DNA from: Bacteroidetes bacterium HGW-Bacteroidetes-4
GTDB taxonomy: Bacteria > Bacteroidota > Bacteroidia > Bacteroidales > SZUA-534
NCBI GenBank assembly: GCA_002840905.1
Contig: PHDD01000008.1
Span: 62,001-126,000 of the forward strand
DNA length: 64,000 nt
Reading direction: 5' to 3'
A program made the position numbers and the translations under genes. Below the pieces are notes generated by a model. It saw only the letters and a list, made by a program, of their open reading frames with translations, did not search any database and was not told the DNA's origin. Shown piece by piece: positions 44,960-52,479 of the stretch (within the stretch, counting starts at the first letter, position 1; every line of letters begins with the position of its first letter).

Positions 44960-46030
44960 TTATTGTTCTTTTCCCTTTACCTTCTTTTTGTAATAGTCTT
45001 TTACTGTTTTTCCAAACATTTTTTCTTTCTTTTTTCTTTCGATAAGGCTGGTTTCAAAAAAGGCCTTTTCTTTTTCCAACTTCAGGTAGTTTTCATGGGC
45101 AGCGGGGTCGATAGTTCCGTTCTCAACTGCTTTAAGAACGGCGCATCCGGCTTCGATGGTATGGGTACAATCGGAAAACTTACAATTTTCTGAAAGACGA
45201 ACGATGTCGTCGAAGGTTGTTTCCAGTCCCTGATTGGTATCTACAACTCCCACTTCACGCATTCCCGGATTGTCTATAAGCAATCCTCCATTTTCCAGAA
45301 CTATTAACTGGCGGTGACTGGTCACGTGCCGGCCCCGGTTTGAATGCTGACAGATTGCTCCTGTACTCATTGTTTGTTTACCGGAAAGTGAATTTATCAG
45401 GGTCGATTTTCCCACACCCGAAGAACCCAGCAGGCAATAGGTTTTTCCTTTTTCAATAAGCCGGGTTAACTCATCGAGCCCATTGCCCGTAACATTACTT
45501 AGTGCAAGCACCGGCACATCGTTTATTCGCTCCTTTATCCGGGAAATAAGAGCCGTTTTAGCTGTTTCACCAATCAAATCGGTTTTGGTTAAAACAATTA
45601 TTGGGTTTACCCGCGAGGAATTGCAAATGGTCAGGTACCTTTCGAGCCGGTTCAGGTTAAAATCGCGGTCAACAGCCTGAATAAGCAAAGCATAATCAAC
45701 ATTGGCCGCTATCACCTGAAGGGCTCTTTTTGCGCCGGGAGCCTGTCTCGCTATGGTTGAAAAACGCGGGATAACACTATGAATTATTGAAAAATCGGGT
45801 TCGTATATGTTTAGGGCTACCCAATCGCCAACGGCCGGATAATCTTCACGACTCAGGGCCGAGAACCTTAAATTCCCGGTTATTTCGGCATCAAAAATTC
45901 CTTTTTCGCATCGTACGGTGTACCTTCCCTTGTGTTCTGAAATAACCCGTCCAAGCTCAAAAGTATTTAATTGTTGCCCTGCCCTTAAAGCTTCAATTCG
46001 TTGATTGTATCCAAAATCTTCTAATATCAT
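44960..46030 (-). CDS. rsgA: Ribosome small-subunit-dependent GTPase A
   Basis: Circularly permuted GTPase that checks 30S subunit maturation, about 356 aa from the ATG at 46030. An OB-fold (ISEHKGRYTVRCEKG) precedes the GTPase with the motifs in permuted order: VLTKTDL (G4), LLGSSGVGKSTLINSL (G1), IDNPGMREVGV (G3). The C-terminal zinc motif is CKFSDCTHTIEAGCAV (Cys-x4-Cys-x-His-x5-Cys). The arrangement is typical of YjeQ/RsgA. The C-terminus is basic (KKKEKMFGKTVKDYYKKKVKGKEQ). No operon partner is evident. Confidence 0.93.
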   Translation of the reverse strand: MILEDFGYNQRIEALRAGQQLNTFELGRVISEHKGRYTVRCEKGIFDAEITGNLRFSALSREDYPAVGDWVALNIYEPDFSIIHSVIPRFSTIARQAPGAKRALQVIAANVDYALLIQAVDRDFNLNRLERYLTICNSSRVNPIIVLTKTDLIGETAKTALISRIKERINDVPVLALSNVTGNGLDELTRLIEKGKTYCLLGSSGVGKSTLINSLSGKQTMSTGAICQHSNRGRHVTSHRQLIVLENGGLLIDNPGMREVGVVDTNQGLETTFDDIVRLSENCKFSDCTHTIEAGCAVLKAVENGTIDPAAHENYLKLEKEKAFFETSLIERKKKEKMFGKTVKDYYKKKVKGKEQ

Positions 46031-46039
46031 GACTGCCAA

Positions 46040-46336
46040 TTTTAAAAGAGCTTATCGGATAATAAAATTATGAAAATTGCAATAAATAGCGCATGTTAAT
46101 GGCTGAATTTTAAATAAATTACATAAAGATTCAGTATTCAGTTGACTGGATTTTTCCGCCAAAGGTATTTTAAAGTTTGGCTTGCCACAAAAACAGTATT
46201 ATTGGCAGTTGTAGTAAGCAGCAGCCCTTTGCCCGTATTTGGTTATACCTGGTTAATCTGCACTAAACAACCAGGGTAGATTTATGCAAAACTGTTGCCT
46301 GGTTTTCCTTAGTGTGGGTTGACACTGTATTTCAAT
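46040..46336. other. Intergenic region upstream of rsgA
   Basis: About 300 AT-rich bases. A weak inverted repeat AACCAGG/CCTGGTT (about 46270-46305, long loop) is the only structure; it could be a terminator for the cation transporter, but has no clear U-run. Confidence 0.35.
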
Positions 46337-47335
46337 TTACCTTGTTTTTTCTGTTTTTTCTTTTGTAAAGTTGCTCATGTCAAAATTTAACTGGCCTTCA
46401 AAAGCATGGTTTCGTTCGTTACAATCTTTTCTTTTACAATGCTTACAGTATTTCTTAAAACACTCATCGGTATGCAGATTAAAAACAATATCTTCATTAA
46501 AATTTGAAACCAATAATTTTTTTAATTTTTCGCCTTCTTCATGCGCTTCGGACAAATACAAATTCCATGGCAAAACCAAATCACAATTTATATGAAATGC
46601 GTTTCCGTATTTAACCAGCTTAAAATTGTGGATATCAATCCACTCATCCGGTTTGTTGTTGTCAATTACTTTACCAAATTGTTCAATCAGTTTGAAATCG
46701 GCCTCGTCCATCAAATGCGAAGTGGTTTCTTTAAGTATTTTCAAACCGGTTATTATAATAATAGTACCGAAAATCAAGGCAATTAAGCTGTCTAACCACG
46801 CTAACTTTGTATAGTAAAGCAAAACTAAACCCACTACTAAACCAATGGATGAATAGGTGTCGGATTGTAAGTGTTTTCCACCCGATATTAAAGCAATTGA
46901 ATTGTTTTTTTTGCCTATTCTTATACTATACCAACCAATTAAGTAATTTAACAAACCGGCAAGGGCAACAATAAGAATACCTATATCTAATTGCGAAACT
47001 TCAGCCGGGACAAAAAGCCGTTTTATTGCTTCAAAAATGATGATTATTCCCGCAATAATAATTAAAAAACCTTCGACAGATGCCGATAAAAATTCTGCTT
47101 TCCCATGGCCAAACGGATGGTTTTCGTCTTTTGGCTGCAACGATATGTATATGGCATACAATGTAATAAAACCTGTTGTTACATTTACGGTGCTTTCAAG
47201 CGCATCGGTTAATATACCTACTGAATTGGTAAGGAAATAGGCAATTAGTTTTCCGACAAATATTACAAATGATGAAATTGCAATATTTCGTTGAACATTG
47301 AATTTCAGGTCGGTTTTAGATTTTGTTTTTTTCAC
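46337..47335 (-). CDS. Cation diffusion facilitator (FieF-like) with Cys-rich tail
   Basis: About 332 aa from a GTG at 47335, which overlaps the stop of the upstream gene by one base (TAGTG); this coupling is why I prefer it to the TTG at 47347. The CDF signature is clear: LTDALESTVNVTTG (TM2), HPFGHGKAEFLSA (loop), GGKHLQSDTYSSIGLVVGL (TM5), then the cytoplasmic domain with HNFKLVKYGNAFHINCDLVLP. The tail HTDECFKKYCKHCKRKDC has a Cys/His-rich metal-binding cluster. It probably exports Zn2+, Fe2+ or similar. It is coupled to a CXXCH lipoprotein gene. Confidence 0.87.
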   Translation of the reverse strand: MKKTKSKTDLKFNVQRNIAISSFVIFVGKLIAYFLTNSVGILTDALESTVNVTTGFITLYAIYISLQPKDENHPFGHGKAEFLSASVEGFLIIIAGIIIIFEAIKRLFVPAEVSQLDIGILIVALAGLLNYLIGWYSIRIGKKNNSIALISGGKHLQSDTYSSIGLVVGLVLLYYTKLAWLDSLIALIFGTIIIITGLKILKETTSHLMDEADFKLIEQFGKVIDNNKPDEWIDIHNFKLVKYGNAFHINCDLVLPWNLYLSEAHEEGEKLKKLLVSNFNEDIVFNLHTDECFKKYCKHCKRKDCNERNHAFEGQLNFDMSNFTKEKTEKTR

Positions 47336-47790
47336 TATTCCATCCAAAGTTTAGCTGTTGTGGTCCCATGACAAGCATTGCAGGCTCCCGTAGTTATTTT
47401 TGACGTCATAAATTTTTGTTCGCCGTTTGTTCCATAAATACCCGCAAAAAGCCCCTCCCCAAAATCAATTTCTTCGGTAGAATAAAAATTACCCTTTATA
47501 TCGTTGTCTACAATAATTATTGTTGTGCCTGAACCATTGGGTTCGCTTGTAAGTTTTACACTACCGTTTGGGTAAGCCACTGTTTTTGATTTGTCGTACA
47601 AACTGCCTGCAATGGTAAACCAACCTTCACCATCACCACCCGAAACATGGCAATTCATACAATTTTGCCCCAAATTGTGACTTTCGTCTGTATTGTTCTG
47701 ACTAATCTTTGTTTCGTTTTCATTTTCATTTTCACACGCAGGAAATAAAACGAAGGTAAACATTGCGATGATTAAATAATTCAGTTTCAT
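47335..47790 (-). CDS. Lipoprotein with two CXXCH motifs, probable diheme c-type protein
   Basis: 151 aa. The N-terminal hydrophobic segment ends in a lipobox (LFPAC, Cys19), followed by an Asn/Glu-rich linker coded by a 6-bp repeat (ENENENE). Two heme c sites are visible: CMNCH (Cys44, Cys47, His48) and CNACH (Cys137, Cys140, His141), separated by a beta-rich region. It would be an envelope electron carrier or redox sensor. The stop codon overlaps the GTG of the following CDF transporter. Pairing a c-type lipoprotein with a metal efflux protein is unusual. Confidence 0.7.
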   Translation of the reverse strand: MKLNYLIIAMFTFVLFPACENENENETKISQNNTDESHNLGQNCMNCHVSGGDGEGWFTIAGSLYDKSKTVAYPNGSVKLTSEPNGSGTTIIIVDNDIKGNFYSTEEIDFGEGLFAGIYGTNGEQKFMTSKITTGACNACHGTTTAKLWME

Positions 47791-48286
47791 AAGATGCTTA
47801 TGTTTTAATACTATTATTTCAAAATTAATCCAATCACAGCCATAAACAGCTGGTTTTTCGTTTTTTTTATAAAGAACAACCTTGTTTTTATAAACCGGAT
47901 CTTCAATTATTAGCTTATACTCCTATAGAAACCCAAAACGAAACCGCAAGCCAAAGTACGAAAAATTGGGTTTGAAACATATTTTGTTTTGAGTTTTCAC
48001 CTTCCATCGGTTTATATCGGGTGAATATGGATGGTAAGGTTTTTGAGTCGGCATTAAATTAAAAAGTAGGGAAAAAATTAAATCAAGTGAATTACCACGA
48101 ATATCAAAAACAAGCAGGCTATTATTTCGTGTATTTCTTTTATTTATTCGTTATTGAAATTTAGGTGCATCCACAATGGATTTTCCACCGAATAAAGCAT
48201 AAACCCGGAAAGGCTACAAAACAAACCTGTCTACCGGAGAGGCATGGGTTCACCAAGTATCAAAATGTTGCCTGATGTAGCTTGTG
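47791..48286. other. Intergenic region
   Basis: About 500 bases without an ORF of any quality. I see no tRNA, no riboswitch and no strong hairpin. It leads into a heptamer array. Confidence 0.45.
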
Positions 48287-48363
48287 AGCTACTGATTATT
48301 CATTGTAAATTGCTAATTGTTATCTGGCTGCAGACTGCCAACTGAATACTGTGGTCTAATTAA
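48287..48363 (+). repeat. Degenerate heptamer array
   Basis: Eleven 7-bp units in one phase: AGCTACT, GATTATT, CATTGTA, AATTGCT, AATTGTT, ATCTGGC, TGCAGAC, TGCCAAC, TGAATAC, TGTGGTC, TAATTAA. The units drift, but neighbouring ones share pairs of bases at fixed positions. Similar arrays occur at 58832-58866, 59077-59167 and 59331-59414. Confidence 0.5.
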
Positions 48364-48395
48364 CGGCTGCTGCTGTTTCAAAGTAACTATTCAAC

Positions 48396-49298
48396 TTACT
48401 CAACCAGCTCCGGTTCTTCCTGCCAATCGTTATAACTCACATAACGGAAAGTCCAATAACCCGCTTCACCATGATCGAAATTAACGCTCATCAGATCAAA
48501 GGAGGGCATGGCCTCAACACTCACGAAAAAGGCTACTGAATCGGGAAGGTTGGTTCCATGATTCGAACTTGTGCCTAAAAAGGGGAAACCAATCCAGGCT
48601 CCTTTACCTCTGAGTATAATAATTCCTTCACTTTCGTTATATTCGAAATTGTGCCTGGCGGAAAGCCAAAGGCTGAGATCGACCGTATTTACTACCATGT
48701 TTTCAGCGCTTGGAATAAAGCAGGTTTCAAACAGCGTATCTTCGGGAGGCCAGATGGATTGGTATCCCCAGAATACATTTTTATCGTCAAACTCAAAAGT
48801 TCCGTCTTTATAAAAGGTAAATTCATGCCTATAAAGACAACTTCGGGAACCATCGTTATAAAACCCTTCCCACCACAAATCGGGTTCCGAAGGATTCGGC
48901 CCCATAGTTGCAGCTGGTCCAACCCGGTAAAGTTTCCATGTTTTCGATTCCTTGCCGTACAACCAGCTATGGGGATCGGTAGGAACTCCACTGAGTATAA
49001 TTTCTTGTGAGATGAAAGCTTCCTTAGCATCATTTCCATAAGCGGTCAGGCTTACCTCATAAATTCCCTGCTTAGCATAGGTGTAAACCGGATGCTCAAG
49101 ATTTGAACTGTCGCCGTTACCAAAGTCCCAGGAATAGTGCAGGGCATTTTCGGATAAATTGGTAAAACGAACCTTGTGAAAATCCATTTCATCTATTTCA
49201 TAGCTGAACTCAGCACGAATCGGGGGCTCTACATCCTTATTCCTATCGCTACATGAAACAATAAGGCATCCCATCAGAATAATTACACTTTTTTTCAT
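48396..49298 (-). CDS. PKD-domain lipoprotein
   Basis: 300 aa. Lipobox LIVSC (Cys16). A PKD domain (about 25-105) has the hallmark YSWDFGNGDSS and YTYAKQGIYEVSLTAYG. The rest (about 115-300) is a beta-rich domain of unknown type, with WKLYRVGPA, GFYNDGSRS and FRYVSYNDWQEEPELVE. Many Bacteroidota lipoproteins of this plan bind surface glycans or sit next to polysaccharide loci, but no SusCD neighbour is seen here. It is followed by a 156-bp gap to the metallo-beta-lactamase gene on the same strand. Confidence 0.8.
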   Translation of the reverse strand: MKKSVIILMGCLIVSCSDRNKDVEPPIRAEFSYEIDEMDFHKVRFTNLSENALHYSWDFGNGDSSNLEHPVYTYAKQGIYEVSLTAYGNDAKEAFISQEIILSGVPTDPHSWLYGKESKTWKLYRVGPAATMGPNPSEPDLWWEGFYNDGSRSCLYRHEFTFYKDGTFEFDDKNVFWGYQSIWPPEDTLFETCFIPSAENMVVNTVDLSLWLSARHNFEYNESEGIIILRGKGAWIGFPFLGTSSNHGTNLPDSVAFFVSVEAMPSFDLMSVNFDHGEAGYWTFRYVSYNDWQEEPELVE

Positions 49299-49454
49299 AA
49301 ACTACCCTCCGTTTAAGGTAAGCTTGTCTGGTATACTACGGTATTTCTGGTTGCTTTACGCTACTTGCTTACTTTCCTTAGTCCTGATCATCCATTCGAT
49401 TAATTATTACAAAACCTGCATGCAAAAATAAGTTCATGCTGCATTTGTGATTAC

Positions 49455-50207
49455 TTATTTATTTTTCTCGTTTCCCACCAATTCAATGGTATGTACCAAC
49501 AATTCAGCACCACCATAGTCTCCGTGTCCCGGAATCACTGTTTTAATATCCGGATATTTTTTCAGTATTCCGGTCACCGTGCTATCCCACACCGGAACCA
49601 CGGCATCCGATAAATTTCCCAGGCCTCTTGCATCCATCGATTTAATAAGACAACCGCCAAATAGCATCTTTTTTCCGGGTATCCAGACCGTGATATTATC
49701 GAAGGAATGACCTGCTCCAAAATACCGGCAATCAATTTGTTCCCCGTTAAAATCAAAAGTTAAGGAATCGGTAAAGGGAGTCGATGGAACAGGTAATCCG
49801 ATTTCGTTACATTTTTCAACCGTCATTGCATGGGCAATTGACTCAACTCCCCTGCTTTGCAAATAGCTCAATCCGCCTAAGCAGTCGTCGTGAAAATGAC
49901 CAATTATTAATTTTGTTGTATTGACAGCCAACGAATCCTTTAAGTACTTCGTTAAACGCTCCGTTTTTTCATTGTCCATGGGAGTGTCAATCATCAATGC
50001 CTGTCCGTTTTTTATCAGCAACAGTCCGTTTGATGAAAATCGACCAAAATTATCGAGCTGATGCCAGCTGATATGAACAAAAATTGAATCCTGAAGATGA
50101 ACCAATTGAAGGTCCTTGTCAATTACATGCGTATTCACCGGCTGTGCCGGTAAACCTATCAGACTGGTTAATCCGAATACAAGTATTAAAATACTTCTTT
50201 TAATCAT
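49455..50207 (-). CDS. Subclass B1 metallo-beta-lactamase
   Basis: 250 aa, signal peptide MIKRSILILVFGLTSLIGLP. All zinc ligands of subclass B1 are present: Zn1 His104 and His106 (GHFHDDCLGG) with His167 (GAGHSFDN); Zn2 Asp108, Cys186 (GGCLIK) and His228 (PGHGDYGG). The substrate-binding Lys189 (CLIK) and Asn198 (GLGNLSDA) are also conserved. It should hydrolyse penicillins, cephalosporins and carbapenems in the periplasm. Codon use matches the neighbours, and no mobile element is adjacent, so it looks resident (chromosomal). Activity is inference from motifs. Confidence 0.9.
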   Translation of the reverse strand: MIKRSILILVFGLTSLIGLPAQPVNTHVIDKDLQLVHLQDSIFVHISWHQLDNFGRFSSNGLLLIKNGQALMIDTPMDNEKTERLTKYLKDSLAVNTTKLIIGHFHDDCLGGLSYLQSRGVESIAHAMTVEKCNEIGLPVPSTPFTDSLTFDFNGEQIDCRYFGAGHSFDNITVWIPGKKMLFGGCLIKSMDARGLGNLSDAVVPVWDSTVTGILKKYPDIKTVIPGHGDYGGAELLVHTIELVGNEKNK

Positions 50208-50266
50208 TCTGTTTTTTTTTGAAATGCCTCGGGTAGCAGTTTGCGTTTATTTTATTATAACATCGG

Positions 50267-50310
50267 TTCACGGCAGTTTGGTTTCAGTTAACCAAATTTA
50301 AAACTTTTTT
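50267..50310. repeat. 44-bp direct repeat, left copy (island boundary candidate)
   Basis: Begins TTCACGGCAGTTTGG and ends AAACTTTTTT. It is 40/44 identical to 58737-58780. It lies about 60 bases upstream of the metallo-beta-lactamase start and just before the AT-rich island. Confidence 0.8.
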
Positions 50311-50676
50311 CTAAAACCGTCAGTTGGATGAGGAATTATATTTCAAATTAGGTTTGGTGAGCACTTAGTCGTTAACGATTACGTTCCGTGAGGACTTCGT
50401 CGTTTTTGATTTTTTGGTATTTGGTATTTGATTCTTTTACCGCAAAGGCACAACGACGCAAAGGAAATGCTTCGCTGCTTAAACTATTGTTGTAGACCTT
50501 CCCGTATCAACGCTTGTTTTTTTAATTCGCATAATTCGTAAAAGTTATGGTTTACAAGCTCCCGGTTTATGACCCAGGCAGTAAACACCGAGGTAAAGAT
50601 TTTTTTTTTGATTGACTCAAAATTCCATCAATAGGTTCAAAGGTATTAAATGTACATCGACAACAATTTGACTGGC
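50311..50676. other. Intergenic region at the left edge of the AT-rich island
   Basis: About 365 bases with no ORF. The motif CGCAAAGGAAATGCTTCGC at 50458-50476 recurs with two changes at about 58979 near the right-hand repeat. Confidence 0.45.
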
Positions 50677-51447
50677 TTACCTTTTGAAACGATAATCATT
50701 ATGATATTTTAAAAACTCAACGTCAGGTAAAAACCTTGAAGGCAGAATAATATCTTTGTTTTCGTATTGCAGAAAATATTTCTCAAGGGCTTCAGTCCGC
50801 TTTTGCTTCAAAATAGTATTTGATATTTTAATTTTGTATTCCGGCGTAATTGTTAGTAAGCCATTTTCAAACGCTTTATCATGTAAAGCATTAATAGCAA
50901 TACCATTTCTTGGGTTTAACCTGTTTTTTTCATCTTCACTCCATGGTTTAATATGGCCTGCAATCAGCAATTCACTTTGATTTAACCCCGTTATACAGCA
51001 GGTATTATTATAGGAGGCCAAAATGGAACTTCGAAAGAACGATTGATTTACTCTTAACTTAACCATGCTTTCTCTTGTCTTTCCTTCAGGCAAATCGTTT
51101 ATTTCAATAGGGCTGATGGCTTCAATGGCTTTATTTTCAAACTTTGCGAGAAGATTTTCACTTTCGTAAGGCAAGTCTTCCCAGTTATTATAAAACTCAT
51201 CCCAAATCTCTTTATCTAATTTACTGGCATTAGATGCCCCCTTAATTCCTCTTATTTTTAGACTTGGATCAAGGCTGGCAAAATTTACTAATTTATAGGC
51301 AACGGAACTTGGCGTGCGATTTATTAATTCTGAAAGGCGAATAACTTGTGGATTTAAGCGGTGCAACCTTCCAAAGGGCAATTTACAATACAGGTTAATT
51401 GCTAATATCAATTCTTCTCTTGTCCATAACTTCTGTCCCTTTTTCAT
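50677..51447 (-). CDS. HNH endonuclease
   Basis: 256 aa. The C-terminal half holds an HNH motif: CCITGLNQSELLIAGHIKPW (His165), LNPRNGIAINALHD (Asn181, His189), then KAFENGLLTI. The N-terminal half (LWTREELILAINLYCKLPFG and INRTPSSVAYKLVNFASLDP) resembles the helix-turn-helix-like part of putative restriction HNH proteins. It could be the nuclease of a restriction or other defence system. It is separated from the trio by about 230 bases (51447 to 51679) but is on the same strand, and the sequence is AT-rich like the island. Confidence 0.85.
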   Translation of the reverse strand: MKKGQKLWTREELILAINLYCKLPFGRLHRLNPQVIRLSELINRTPSSVAYKLVNFASLDPSLKIRGIKGASNASKLDKEIWDEFYNNWEDLPYESENLLAKFENKAIEAISPIEINDLPEGKTRESMVKLRVNQSFFRSSILASYNNTCCITGLNQSELLIAGHIKPWSEDEKNRLNPRNGIAINALHDKAFENGLLTITPEYKIKISNTILKQKRTEALEKYFLQYENKDIILPSRFLPDVEFLKYHNDYRFKR

Positions 51448-51678
51448 TCGATATCTTCTTGGGATACAAATTCAGTTTTACAATTATGAGACAAGCACCT
51501 ATGAACTTGTGTTTTTTCAATTCAATCTATTTTTTCAAATGCTTAAGGTGCTTTGGTTAATGAAAGCTTTTGTATTTGGTTTACTCACCTTATTGTTTGT
51601 TTTCAAATGTGTTCGTAAAGGCTGCTCCCTTTAATGTTGGCTTGTGTGACTTGGAATTATACTTGACAATGTGGGATG

Positions 51679-52479
51679 TCAACCAAACCATGTATTTAAC
51701 CCAAAAAGCAGCCCTAAAACAGTAGCAACCCAACCAATTATTAAAAATACAGGATGATTTACTAAATCAAAAAGTATAGAAATCGTATTCCTCTTATATA
51801 CAAGAACTTTAGTGTTACTATTAAACTTTTGTAGAAATCCTCTAATTCTAGATACCTTAAAATCTAATGAAACTAAAATTGAATTATAATTTTGTTTTTC
51901 AAACTCTTCACCTTCTCTTTCAACACTTATATAATTGACAGGCAATAATTTTGATTTACTATTAATTTTTATTATTGAAGCAAGACTATCAGGCGACTCT
52001 GCAAATTCATCACCATACATAAACTCTAAAATGGAATATAAGTTTAGGTTTTTATGAGACGGTATTTCATGAAGTTGTTCTTTAGTACCCTGAAAAAGCT
52101 TCTCAAACCTATGTTTAATTGCAGGAAATCCAAAGTGTATATTTTTCATATCCCAATGAACCCAAAAGTAATCTGTATGCCTTATAACGAACCGGTTAAA
52201 AGATTTCAATACTTGTAATTCTAATTCTCTTAAGTTATTAGATATTTCTTCCATTATAATCCCAGCTTTATCGGCTTCATAATGAATAGAGAAATGTGCA
52301 TTAATTTGGTCGTCCAATGACCTAATAACTATTGCTGTTATCAATGGAGAGATTGAATTGTCATTATCTTCATCTGGGTACTGTGCATGGCTATAATGAA
52401 TTATAAGAACTTTGGAAGGGTCGCTTAAAACTTCTTTAAGTCTATTTATACCATGCTTTCTATTCTTAACTGCACCCAT
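51679..52479 (-). CDS. Unknown protein with C-terminal membrane anchor (third gene of the cassette)
   Basis: 266 aa, unrecognised. It begins MGAVKNRKHGINRLKEVL and is soluble until about residue 243, where a hydrophobic segment (HPVFLIIGWVATVLGLLFGL) forms a C-terminal anchor. An aromatic core YFWVHWDMKNIHFGFPAIKHRF at about 103-125 with neighbouring acidic residues might belong to a nuclease-like or RNase H-like fold; this is a weak impression. The start ATG shares its A with the stop codon of the helicase-nuclease (TAATG), so translation is coupled and the protein should be made in step with it. The AT-rich composition matches the cassette. Confidence 0.7.
   Translation of the reverse strand: MGAVKNRKHGINRLKEVLSDPSKVLIIHYSHAQYPDEDNDNSISPLITAIVIRSLDDQINAHFSIHYEADKAGIIMEEISNNLRELELQVLKSFNRFVIRHTDYFWVHWDMKNIHFGFPAIKHRFEKLFQGTKEQLHEIPSHKNLNLYSILEFMYGDEFAESPDSLASIIKINSKSKLLPVNYISVEREGEEFEKQNYNSILVSLDFKVSRIRGFLQKFNSNTKVLVYKRNTISILFDLVNHPVFLIIGWVATVLGLLFGLNTWFG

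Noticed and set aside
50290-50310. Promoter reading of the 44-bp repeat (TAAATTTG on the minus strand)
   Set aside because: The -7 box fits, but no TTTG-like -33 box lies at the correct distance in either copy. Kept only as an alternative explanation of the repeat.
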